DNA from: Metaphire vulgaris
Taxonomy: Eukaryota; Annelida; Clitellata; Crassiclitellata; Megascolecidae
Direction: 5' to 3'
Assembly: GCA_018105865.1 (NCBI GenBank)
Contig: CM030834.1
Span: forward strand, 2,035,173 to 2,099,172
Length of the DNA stretch: 64,000 bases
Below, in pieces: positions 10,883-22,481 of the stretch. Made by a program: the position numbers and the translations under genes. Below the pieces are notes generated by a model, which saw only the letters and a list, made by a program, of their open reading frames with translations, searched no databases and was not told the DNA's origin. Each line of letters begins with the position of its first letter. Position 1 is the first letter of the stretch.

Positions 10883-11633
10883 GGTCATCCTCATTATACT
10901 ATCAAGACCCCTAAGTTTGGGGAAAGATCATTCGTGCGGGGGAATCCCGTCCTGTGGAACTCTCTTCCAGACAATGTGACTGGAGCAGTCTCAGCTGGAC
11001 TTTTCATTAGAAATTTGAAGACATCATCATCATCATCATGTGTCATCTTCATATCTGAAGGTTGACGGTCATGAGTTGTTTCCACTTCGTTCTGTCTTCA
11101 GCAATCCTTTTTAGTCTTCCATAGTTCTTTTCCTGTATGTGTTCCTTAACGTCGTCCAGCCAGTCTCTTCTAGGTCTTCCTCTGGCCCTGTTTCCCTCAT
11201 ATCTGCCCTCTAATAGGACTTTTGCTTGTTCTGTGCTTGAACCCCGCATTATGTGTCCAGCATACTGAGTTTTCCTGTTTATAATTTCTGTCAGGAGTTG
11301 TCTCTTTTCTCCAATTTTCTTTAGTACCTCTTCATTTGTTATTCTCTCTTGCCAGCTAATTTTCAAGATTCTTCTGAAGCACCACATTTCAAAGGCCTGT
11401 ATTTTATTTTTCAACTGCTTTGTTAGAGTCCAGCATTCGCAGGAGAATGTGATAACCGAGTATACATAGCATCTCAGGATTCGTAGTTTTAGTGTTTGGT
11501 CTAGGTTTCTTCTTAGTAATTCTTTTTGTTTCCAAAGACACATTTATTTAATATTGGATATGAACTGTGTTAAGCGCTTTTGTTGTAGGCCTTAGCCTTG
11601 TCTACTGCGCTATATAAATTGTCAATAAATAAA
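10883..11633 (+). mobile_element. Outer LINE 3' end, split by a nested LINE
   Basis: The left part (10883-11023) reads IKTPKFGERSFVRGNPVLWN, then SLPDNVTGAVSAGLFIRNLK-T. The frame resumes at 11541 with HLFNIGYELC and a stop. After the stop comes a 3' end with GTTAAGCGCTTTTG ... GCGCTATATAAATTGTCAATAAAT. Removing the intervening LINE restores the typical RNLKTHLF ending. Confidence 0.85.
11024..11540 (-). mobile_element. Nested LINE, 5'-truncated, with intact RT C-terminus
   Basis: On the minus strand an uninterrupted frame (11543-11049) reads LRILRCYVYSVITFSCECWT, then WCFRRILKISWQERITNEEV, AGHIMRGSS, RGRPRRDWLDDVKEH and WKQL. These are the C-terminal RT and accessory motifs of RTE/CR1-like LINEs. 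Its 3' tail is a short (ATG)n. The 6-bp target duplication AAGACA lies at 11018-11023 and 11535-11540. The open frame suggests a young insertion. Confidence 0.88.
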
Positions 11634-12059
11634 TACAGTTCCTCACAATATTCTTTCCACCTGGCAGCAATTGCAGGTTTTGTCAGTTAATAACTGACCG
11701 TTCTTTGTTTTGATTATATTTAAACTTGGTTTAAAAGTGTTTGTTATTTTCTTCACTGCTGGGAACAAATTTCGGGTTTTACCAGTTTTTAGCTCTGCTC
11801 CAACTCTTCACACATCTTGTTAATTTGGTTTTCCTTGTCGATTCTAACATCGTTTTGTGCCTCTGTCTTTAGTTCTTTATATCTTGTGAGATTAGTGTGT
11901 TTTAAAACTCTTCTCTTCCACCATTTTGAGAGTTGTAGTTGTTATCCGTCCACTTTTCTTTTTTTTATTTGTGCCAACAGTGTCCACTGCTTCTTCCCAC
12001 ATGTTCAGCTGCTTCCATAAACTTTCTATGTTCATATTTTCCTGAATATATACAGGCCA

Positions 12060-12240
12060 AAATTAGTTGTGAGATTCTTGCAGAAGGAACATACCCCTGT
12101 AAATTTTAATCTAATAAGGTATTGAGTGATTGCCAAGTAGCTGTCATATAATCTGCAAAATTGCTCCAAAGTTCAGACTTGAATCTGGTATTACCCCAAA
12201 TTTCCTCACATCTCACTAGAGAAACCAATGACTCTCTCCT
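12060..12240. repeat. Dispersed repeat, copy related to 2700-2870
   Basis: It shares GAGATTCTTGCAGA and TAGCTGTCATATAATCTGCAAA words with the earlier copy. Class unknown. Confidence 0.45.
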
Positions 12241-12963
12241 AAGTACCCCTCCCCACACCCACCCACTTGGATCTGCCCAAGTGCACCTGTATAATTGATA
12301 GTGTCCCGTATTCTGAACCCCATATATGCTATTTACAGGAATACAAAACATAACACCTTATTATTTTTAGTGTAAAGATGGCTATAGTTTAAGGTATGTG
12401 AGTTTGTTGCATGGCCTATCTGAACATTGTCTGAAGCATAAATTCATTTAGATTTTAAAAAGTTACCCCTTAAAAAAAATTTCTAAATGGGTATAATGGG
12501 AAAACAGCATTTGTGAATTGTGGGAGTTTTAAATATTTTTGTATAATTTAATTACATTTAAAATAAATCAAACATTGGCCAGACAGTTGATGTCATTTTG
12601 GAATATCGTGTTCTGCTGGATATCAAAACAATCCCACGTTAAAAAAAGAACGTTTTGTTAGCTCCTCTGCTTTCATGAAGCAGCAATCACATATTTTTTG
12701 AAAAATTTTATACATAACATTTTTATCTTTATGCATATAACGTCTGTACTAAACAAAAAATAATGGACAGGTCTTGTTCAGAGACAAGAAATGCGCCTAC
12801 TAAGAGAAGTAGTAGAGGGGAAAGGTGGCAGGGAAAGCACAAAAAGGACTGCCACAGCAAACAAACAAGTATTAAACCCTGATAAGGAAACCTGAAGATC
12901 AGGAGAAATGTTAATGCTGGATTATGAAACCTGTCTCTGGACAGAGCTCCCGATAATGATGCT

Positions 12964-13261
12964 CAGTGGCGGTTCCATGTGGGGGATGAGTGGGAATGCA
13001 TCCCCCACTGGACTTTTTTTGCTTGTAAAACCTATTTTTGGGTAAAAGTCTAGTAAAACTATGTGGGAAAAACTGTGGAACACCTTTTTTGCTTGTCAAC
13101 CTATTTTTCAGTAAAAGTGCAATTAAATTAGGGAAAAATTCCTTTGTTAGCCTTTTTCAGCAAAGTTTTATTTTTTCCTTCTCTTTTAATCTCTCCCACC
13201 AACTTCCTATGAATTCATTTCATTCCCCCACCCCCACCAAGAAATCCTGGAACCACCACTG
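12964..13261 (-). mobile_element. hAT-type MITE, CAGTGGCGGTTCCA family, 300-bp class
   Basis: The ends are CAGTGGCGGTTCCA and TGGAACCACCACTG. The flanks ATGATGCT/ATTATGCT match at 7 of 8 bases. It contains the complement of GACAAGCAAAAAAGGT. It is opposite in orientation to the copy at 4928. Confidence 0.88.
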
Positions 13262-14788
13262 ATTATGCTTATAGTGTACATGTTATATATTTTGGAAATT
13301 GAATTTTGACCACAATATTTGGGCATTGTATTATGTGTTTATGTAGTGTGTATCTTTTCTGTCAACTTCTTAATTTGTGTGCAAACATGGTAAATTGTAC
13401 TGTATAAGGGAACAGCCACTGATAGAGATGGAAATGTAATCTTAGGAGATGTAATTAGATTTCTAATTTTCAAATGAGGGTTAGAACCAGTGACTTAATG
13501 TATTAGGAGTTTATTTTGATTTTTGCTGTCAGTGGCAAGACTTGTTTGCCTGACTTCATTCATTTTGTTTGGTTTTAAAATCTGGGGAGTAAATTCACAT
13601 ACTTAGAGAAAATTTTGAGCTGCAACTCATTTTTTAAATTGTCAATTTGGTTTCAGTTTGTTAAATCATTTAAAGCATTAATTTCCTAGTGTTGCCTGGA
13701 TTTTGAAATCACAAAGTTGGAAATGCAAAATTGAAATAGTGTGTTTTGTGGCATTAATGTGCATGCTTCTTTATTGATGTAACATATTACTGTAATTTGC
13801 AGTCTTATCATGATGACTGAAAGTGTAACCACCTCAACAGAGATGATACAAAGTTAGACTACACCAGTTTAGTGTGTTCTCTCTCCAAGAACCCATCTTT
13901 ACATGTGCACGTATGTTATTTATTTTGGTTGTTTATATTGCCTGACTGTTTGAATTTTTCAATGTTGGCAATGAAAAAATTACTTGTGTACTATACGACT
14001 ACCTAATCACATTCGTATATTAACTAGTCTGCAATTAACAGAGATACCTTGCTGCAAGTTAAGTAAGCCCCCGATGGAGCCAAAGCAAGCAATAAAACGT
14101 TACAAATAATTACAAATAATTTACTTGTGAGAACCTCAAGTTGGTTTCCTTCGCCATTGGCATTGACAATTTGGACTCTTCGGGGGACAATTTGTTGCTA
14201 ACCATAACACTAGTTCAACTGGTTTAAGCTTATAAATACAAGCTTTTAAACCAGGATACACAAACTTGTGAACACAAAACTCATTATTGCATTAAACTAA
14301 CAATATGCACGATACAATAGAGGCTGTGAGATGATTGCACATAATGGTTCAAAGTAACGTAGTGCTATTAGCATATAGTGCCATCACCATAGTAATGTTT
14401 GTTTTGAACGATGTACTATTTTCTATTTATAATGACCTGCACCACAGATCATCATTGTTAGTACCGAGAGCTTATACATTCGTTATTACTGCCAAATTTG
14501 ATTCGCTTTCATTATTCGATTTAGACATTATGTAGGTGCTGTATAATTTGTACAAGTGATTTTAACTTATTTTATGATAGTTATTGGCATTTATTCCATT
14601 AATGTTCTGTTGAGTTTAGTGTCATTTCATCTGCGATTTGGTCTCCATTGAGAACAGATTTACAACAGCATTCACCAGAAATCGAGCAGCGCTTTGGACC
14701 AAGGGAATGTAATGGAGCGGAATGTAAGTGAAGAAGAGGTTAGTTGAGTAGTTCTGTGTTCTGTCTAATAGACTTTGGGACGTTCTGC
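13262..14788. other. Intergenic, no feature recognised
   Basis: AT-rich sequence between a MITE and the 3' end of the CRAL-TRIO gene. The gene's 3' UTR should lie at its right edge. Confidence 0.5.
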
Positions 14789-15456
14789 CTATTTTGCTTT
14801 CGTAACTCCTGTGGCACTTCTGGGTATTTGAAATTCCTCGTCGAATTCAAGGCCGGATAGGGAGTTGTGCGGTAGGTGATCCTCGCCTTCGCTGCTATCC
14901 GCCTCGTCGGCCGCCGCCGCCCCCGAGGCTGCACCGGTCCCATTGACGGGGTCGCCGGCGGCAGAGGACGGAAGGGGCTTGACCACCCCGCGCAGCGTGT
15001 CTACGATGTTCGGATGCGGCCGATGAGTATACCGCGGGTTCTTGGAGACATGCTTGAGGAACGGGTCGATATAGTTGGCTACATACGACGGGCAGCCGCG
15101 TGGGTCATGCGACGCGACGGCGCCTGGGGGGCAGGAGGAAGGGTCCCTCCAGAACTCCCTCTGCGACTGTACGAGCGGTCGCTTCTTGTTCAGCTTGATC
15201 TCGGCCAGTAGCCAGTCGTTCAGCTCCCGACTGAAGAGCCTCTCGAACTCCTCTCGGACCTTCTTCTTGCTTCGTATCAGGTGCATCTTGGCAACGGTGT
15301 TCGGGTGAAGGAAGATCTTGAAGGCGTTCCAGACGCCCTGGAAGAGGGCGTTGTGGTGAATGCAGATGACGAGACCGAGTCTTTCCGGGTAGTAGTTGGC
15401 AAAGACCTGCGTCACTCCGTAGCCTAGTCTCGGATTACAAGCAGGTAGCGACATAC
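14789..15456 (-). CDS. CRAL-TRIO gene exon 4, core part 2 and C-terminal tail
   Basis: Acceptor TTTCATCAG at 15457-15458; phase 1 joins to make Gly. It encodes MSLPACNPRLGYGVTQVF, YYPERLGLVICIHHNALF and AFKIFLHPNTVAKMHL, which cover the second half of the Sec14 core, including the segment that in Sec14 forms the lipid gate. A basic stretch and an Ala/Asp/Glu/Ser-rich tail follow, ending GVTKAK with a TAG stop. An upstream in-frame ATG at 15547 lies in the intron and is not used in this model. Confidence 0.88.
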
Positions 15457-17348
15457 CTGATGAAACGACAAAGAAGGGAAGAAACTTATCAACGATAGCA
15501 ATGAAATAGACGGAACAATAACCTAACAATAGATACATCTGTTCCACTCAGTAGGCTATTCATCTTCTCATCGTGTTGAAGTTTTCACCATCAGGCTTTC
15601 ATCATTACGGATATATCGACCAATGCCTCGCTGATCATTAACCTTTCCCTCTGACTGATCTCTGGAATGACCTGGATGGATTTGAAGTACCATCGATTGA
15701 TAGCCTACTCTTATACAAGAGAATAATACATGACAAATTCATGAACCAAAACGTGTTGAAATCTCCCTTCGTAAACTGAGAAGTGTTGATGCGATGTCTT
15801 CTTCAACACAGATGTGACTAAATAGTCGACTTAGAAAGGAAACGTTCAATGTCAAAAGATAGAAACAGCTGCGTGTACAGTTAGCAACCTAACACCTTAT
15901 GCACAGTGTGTATTTAGGCCTATCACCAACACCGCCAATATTTCCTCTGTCCCCTTTCCGGAAGGGAGGGTGGGTTTGGACTTTTGACCGTAACCAACTT
16001 TCGAAAAATCTTGACAAGCCAAAAAGGTCATTCTATGTATCCATCCTTTGTCTTTCCTTCCAAAAATTTTTCTTTCAGATGCTGACAAGAAAAAAAAGGT
16101 CGTCACGTATATGGCGCTTTAAAATGTTGGTCAGCTGCCCCAAGGGGGGTTTGACCTTCAAAACCGCATCCGAAAATTAAAATTGCATTGAAACATTAAA
16201 AATTTTTCGTCGGCGCCCAAGGGGGATTTTAACCTCCAACGCCCCTCCTTGGCTACGCCACTGAGTAAGTATCGTCGAGTATTTTGTAATGCCGCGCATC
16301 ACCAGGACTCGCGCGCCTTGGTCTTACCGGAGCAGTCCATGATGAAGACCCACGTGGACACCCCGGGGGCCATCGTCCGTTTCGCGTTCTCTATTAAGTA
16401 GGTGCAGTGGGCGATCGAGTCTTCGGCCGTTGGCTTCGAGGCCGTCGCTTGATTGAAGCACGCGTAGATGACCGGTCGACCGAGTTCGTCGAATCCAACT
16501 TGGCGCTACATAAACGATAGAAAAAATCACTAAAATTATGTCGTTCATTTGAGTAGCCACGGAAGGGGGCTGGTCCCATGGGCGTAGCCAGAAATTTGAT
16601 TTGGGGAACGGGGTGTAATGTGATTTGGGGGCATATATATATCTTTAAAAACTTGGAAAATCTTAAAAAGCACATTAAAATTTTTAAGGTAGTCTGATTT
16701 TGGGGGTATCCATACCGATATACCCCCCGTCGCTACGCCCCTGGCTGGCTATTCGGGCTGGGACCGATAAGTATGTAGTCCTAAAAAGAAGTGGGGCGCA
16801 GAGACGAGGCTGGTTATTGACCCCAGGGCCAAGGCTGTCTGCGGATAGGGTAGAGTAGCCATCATTTTCCGGAATAGGAAAAGGGGGAGACCGTGGACAT
16901 TTTTTAGGTTTTTCAAGTGAAAAAATCTTGAGCAAAAAAACCGCTGTCGTGTCAAAGCAAATATGTAATACTAAGAATATTTATTAAATTTAATTTCTGA
17001 CATTAACAACAGTAACTATTTATATATTTCAAAAATTAGTGGAATACGGCGTAAAAGCAACGGAGAGATGGCGTACCCTTTCTAAAATAGTAAGGGGGCG
17101 CCTCCGTTTCCGTCCCGCCTCGCCCCCCCTCCCACTATACACCAGTGGAGACGGGTCGTGTGATTTGCGCAAAACCGTTGAGTAGCCTAGTTTTTTCAGA
17201 GGGGCATGGGCGCCCATACTTTGGGGAAGGGGGGGGCATGCAAACTCTGATACTTAGGCCTAATATCTATGAAGTATCACATTTGATAAATGATAATGAC
17301 GACAAACTCTTATCTCTTATGTGGCCTCGACGGTCTGTACGCGACTAG

Positions 17349-17412
<64 letters not shown>

Positions 17413-20400
17413 AACGTTTATTTCAATATGTATTATTATTCAATTAATTTTATCTTTTCTAAGTCCTTTTTATATTTTTCAATCAATCAATTTATTTTTT
17501 TATTTTTTCATTAATCTGAACATTTATAATAAGATAACACGACAAATGAATCCTGCTTTTTAATTAATCAAGAAAATAGGTAACGAAAAAACACTTAACT
17601 AAGATCATATTACATGTAATGATAAGTTAATGAAGTGATATTTTATTTTAGGGGATGATTAATGATTATCCCGTATAGTGGTATTAATATTATATTATAT
17701 ATATTATTATATTATAGCGTATATTAATTAACTGTTTTCTACATTAATCTGCATTTATAATTAAGGATCCATAATGATCAATATATTTTAATGTAGGCCT
17801 ACGATCTTTGTGTATATGCTTAAACGTTTTATTATGTTTGTATTGGAACATAGAAAACATACGGTGATCTAAAGTGGCTTAGATGCATTACTGCCTGTGT
17901 GAAAGCCACTAGGGGCGCTAACGGGGCTTGAACCGGCTCCGTCAGCCCACCGCTCCAGCGCCTAACCCACTCTGCCATCTTTCGCCTCTAACCTGTAATA
18001 AACTTCTTCTTACTCACGGCATAAGTAAGTAAGTAGGACGAAATTTCTATAGCGCTGCCAGAAAGCTTGGCGCAGTGCACCAGCTTATTCACGAGCGGAG
18101 CTCAATCTGGGTGAAATCCATGGTCCGTAATCCGTAGTCCGTGGTGGTCAAGGTTTTAGATCCAGTTAGGCAGTCGCAGCAAAGTATTTTTATGGAGAAT
18201 GATAACAAGATTTGCGGCGGGTAGAATTCAGACCTATAGTAAAAATTTCCCCATAAGATTTCTAGAAAAGAATGCCGGTAGTTTTAATTTGTTTTCAGAC
18301 AGTTTGTGGAGTGATGGCCAATGGTAACTGATTTAACCCCTTAACTGGGAAACTATTTGTAACTAAATGTAAAATGGACGAGCGTTACTCGGGGCACCCA
18401 GTTAAGGGGTTAATGGACTGAAAAGGACCCGAGTTATTGATCTTTCGGATCTCTGACTCAAGATCATTCCAGAGACGAGGCGCATTGTATAAGATCGACC
18501 GATCTGAGAATTTCAGTGACGTGACTGTTGTTCGAACGAGTGTCAATAGTCCTAATAGTGGGTCGTGGTCGTCAATGGTCTAATTATTCCTGCCTTGGGA
18601 AATTTCCCCAGAAACGAGTGGCGGAATTTTCCGCCTCTAGGTTATGCTATAGAATTGCGATATGGTGACTGCTGCAGATCGGCGCTTTACCCGGAGATGA
18701 CAAATAAAATATTAGCAATGCAATCTGCGCAGCTACTCTAAACCGCATCACTCCTGCAGGGGCGTCGCCAGAGTTCCGGAATGGGGGGGGAGGTCGCATC
18801 GACATTTTCCGGTAAAATGTCTCCGACAAGCAAAAAGGTCGTCATTGAATTCTTTGCACCAATTCTATATTAATATTATTCACTCTTCGATCATGCTACC
18901 GACTCCCCACCCCAATAAAAATTCCCAACGGTTTTGCGCAAATTCCACAACCGGTCCCAGCTAGAATAGGGGCCCTGCCCTCGTGTGCCCTCCCCCCGTG
19001 GCTACGCACATGCACGGTAAACCAGTTGTGTTGGTCAGATTTTTTATTGGTTCTGTTTTATTTTATTATAATTATGGTATTTGATGCGTTTTTATTTTCG
19101 AGCGACACTCAACTTTAATTTTTGACGTGGCTTAACTGCTTTCCAAAGGCATCATGGATATTTAATTGCAAAGGACCCGTGGACTATGGGTCACAAAGGT
19201 CAAGGGTTTATAGTGGGTCGGGGATCGTCATTTTGAAACGACCCATTCCCATATGTGCTTTCATTTATACTACTCTTAATATTTGAGGTGGCAGAATTCT
19301 AATTAAATCGATTGCTGGATTAAAAAGATCCTCGTTGTAAATAACTCTTTAGTACTGAACACAGTTAAGGAAGTAATTTCAGCTGATCAGGCTTAACTTC
19401 AGCATTTGGCAGCAGGAGCGTAGCCAGGAATTAGATGGGGGATATGATTGGTGGTATATATTGTTATGTGTGTGTATATATATATATTTATTTATATAAA
19501 AAATATATATATCAAGATCAAGATCAAGATGGAGATCGTTAATCAACTCTTATAGCTAACCGCCACAATGGCGCATTGACATGACTTGACATATATTATA
19601 TATGCCATATATTATAGGCCTATATACTGATTTGGGAGTATATATACCGATATAGGCCTACTCCCCTTCGCTACGCCCCTGTTTTGCAGGACAAATTTCA
19701 AATTACAGTGTAATCTAATCTTTCTCATCGCGTTTTGAAACGTGCTATCTTGTGCAAGATGTCGTCTTGCTTGGCAAATAATTTCACGACGGAAAATAGA
19801 CAATGGAAACTTTTTCATTCCACTCCCGAAAAAAATGGGCCAACAATTCCATTCCGTATTTTAGATGGCCTTCAGCCCTCTTCACTGCATCAGTGGCGGC
19901 TCCACTTGGGGGGGGGGGGCGTGTCCCTAGTCAATGCCTGCCCCAGCGCCCCCAGGTTGGGACCCTATTCTTATTACTACATACCTATCAACAAATGGTT
20001 GGCTCCACATACTTAGAAGTTGCCATCCTAACGGCCCCCCATTTGCCAAATCCTGAAGCCGCCACTGCACTGCATCGGTATGTTCTATTCAAATGCTCCT
20101 TTGTCCGGCTGCTTGCGTGCGTGCCTGTCTGTCTGTCTGTCTGTCTGCCTATCTGCTGAAAAGTCACTACCTCCAGTGGCGGTTCCACCTGGGGGATGAG
20201 TGGGGATGCATCCCCACCGGACTTTCGGACTTACTTTTTTGCTTGTGAAACCTACTTTTGGGTAAAAGCCTAGTAAAACTAATCGGGGATGACCTTTTTT
20301 GCTTGTCAACCTATTTTTCGGTAAAAATGTAAAAATTTAGTAAAATTAGGGATAAAATTCCCTCTTTTCCAGCCGTTTTCGGCAAATTTTAGTGATTTCC

Positions 20401-20507
20401 CTTCTATTATCATCCCCCCACCGACTTTTTATGAATTCATTCATCCCCACCAAGAAATCCTGGAACCACCACTGACTACCTCTAAATAGCGCCATGCAAT
20501 TTAGTAG

Positions 20508-20554
<47 letters not shown>

Positions 20555-22305
20555 AATGGTATGTTACGTTTCGTAGGAATTACACTATACAAGGACGTGA
20601 GTATACAGTATACTTAGAGATTAGAGATTGATCTAACTATTCCGTGATATCCTGGACTGTCGTGGCACCAGCGGCAGTCCATGCGTAGGGGGTCGTTCTT
20701 CCGGCGCCAGTCCACCGCTGCCTTCAGCATCTTCTCCGCCTCGGCGAGGTCCCAGTCGCGAGCCTTCAGGAACCTCACCAGTCTGTCGATAACAAGAAAC
20801 CCGATCAGAGAAATAGGCCATATATAGTCTTAGTCACCAGCGCCAACACAGTATGTGGACAGCACAGCGAGTTTTTTTACCACAGGAGATAGATGTTTTA
20901 CCTGGCGCCTAAGAATAAGCAGCTACTGCGGTGCTATTTTGAAAGCGCTATATAAGTTCACGAGATTTACTTACTTACTTAATTAGTTAATCAATTACCG
21001 AACCAGGGTTTCGGACGGTTTCCGAAACAATTTGTGTAACGGAAACCTTTTGTTTTTGGGCATTTTCGACAGAACCCCGATCATACTTACCGACGCTCAT
21101 ACATACACACACATTAAATATTTAAAATTAATTATATTGCGCTGAAAATACTCCTCTTATAGATACACAATTCAACGTAACGCTAGTGAATCTGGAGATT
21201 GGTAGAAATTATTGGATATAAGTCTGATCCGTCGCCAAATTCGTAAAGAAATTTTTAGGAGCCTCTGTTTATGGGGCCGTCCACGAAGTTCGAGGGGAGG
21301 TGGCCAGGGGCGTAGCGACGGGGAGTATATCGGTATATAGGCCTATACCCCCCAAAATCAGTCTATCTTAAAGTTTTTTATGTGATTTACATGTGGTTAT
21401 ATGTGGTTTATATGGTTTATGCGGTTTATAATTAAGATTTATACCCTCCCAAATCAAATTCCTGGCTACGCCCCTGGAGGTGGTCTAGCAAAGGGTGAGT
21501 CTGTGAAAGGGGGAGGTTAAAGATCGCTGTGACGTCACACTTTCCGCACATATGAAACGTGAAATAAGCGGTGATAATATTCTACTTTCGCTTCTGAGAT
21601 GGCGTAGTGGGTTGGGCGCTGGAGCGGTAGGCTGACGGAGCGGGTTCAAGCCCCGTTAGCGCCCCTTGTGGCTTTCACGCATGCAGTAATGCCTCCTAAG
21701 TCACTTTAAATAATGTTAAGTAAGTCGAGATTGATGTATTCTAATGGTGTACATGCCAGGTACGTGGATTTTGAAATCTTATTTGTATTCGTCACCATTG
21801 CCGGAAGTTGAATATTTCCGTTTGGCTGCTGAATATTGAACAAGAAACTCGAATTAATCAAATAGGAAACCTGCGTTACGTAATTTATGGACGGCCCCTT
21901 CTAGTATTTACTCGGTGCGTGAAAGCCATTTAATGCAACCGCATTATCGGGACACTGTTTCACCGAAACCACAAAAGACGACACCTGCATTCGAAATGCA
22001 TGACAATGACAGTCAACTGTCATGCACACTACGTGATATTGATCTGGGATACAATCATTAACAGCCTCCGTTGGCTTTTCATTCAACGTTAACGACTTCA
22101 TCAGTGTCGCTAGAAAAAAAAGAGCATAGACTCTTAATATTCGCATCTGGATGCAATTTATTATTACAGCTGCTGCATCAGTCGGTCTTAAATAATTACC
22201 TTGCACTCCATTGGCTGACATGACACAGTTGCAGCTACACATACAAACGAACACACACACACACACACGTACATGTATACACAGTATACATAAACTGTGT
22301 AGGGG

Positions 22306-22363
<58 letters not shown>

Positions 22364-22441
22364 TATATATAATGCATATATAAATGTATATATATAATGA
22401 TCATATATAATGTATATATATATATAATGTATATATATATA

Positions 22442-22481
<40 letters not shown>

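Larger units (their letters stand above)
21273..21898. mobile_element. DNA element with GGGGCCGTCCA ends, carrying nested insertions
   Basis: The inverted ends are GGGGCCGTCCACGAA and TTATGGACGGCCCC, with GCGTTACGTAA near the right end. Inside lie a hAT MITE (21305-21476) and a SINE (21597-21720). A related end (GCGTTACGTAAATTATGGACGACCCC) occurs at about 34742-34769. Confidence 0.7.

Noticed and set aside
17884..17995. Possible tRNA gene
   Set aside because: Pol III boxes are present, but there is no acceptor-stem pairing, and a second copy shares a long non-tRNA body; it is a SINE.
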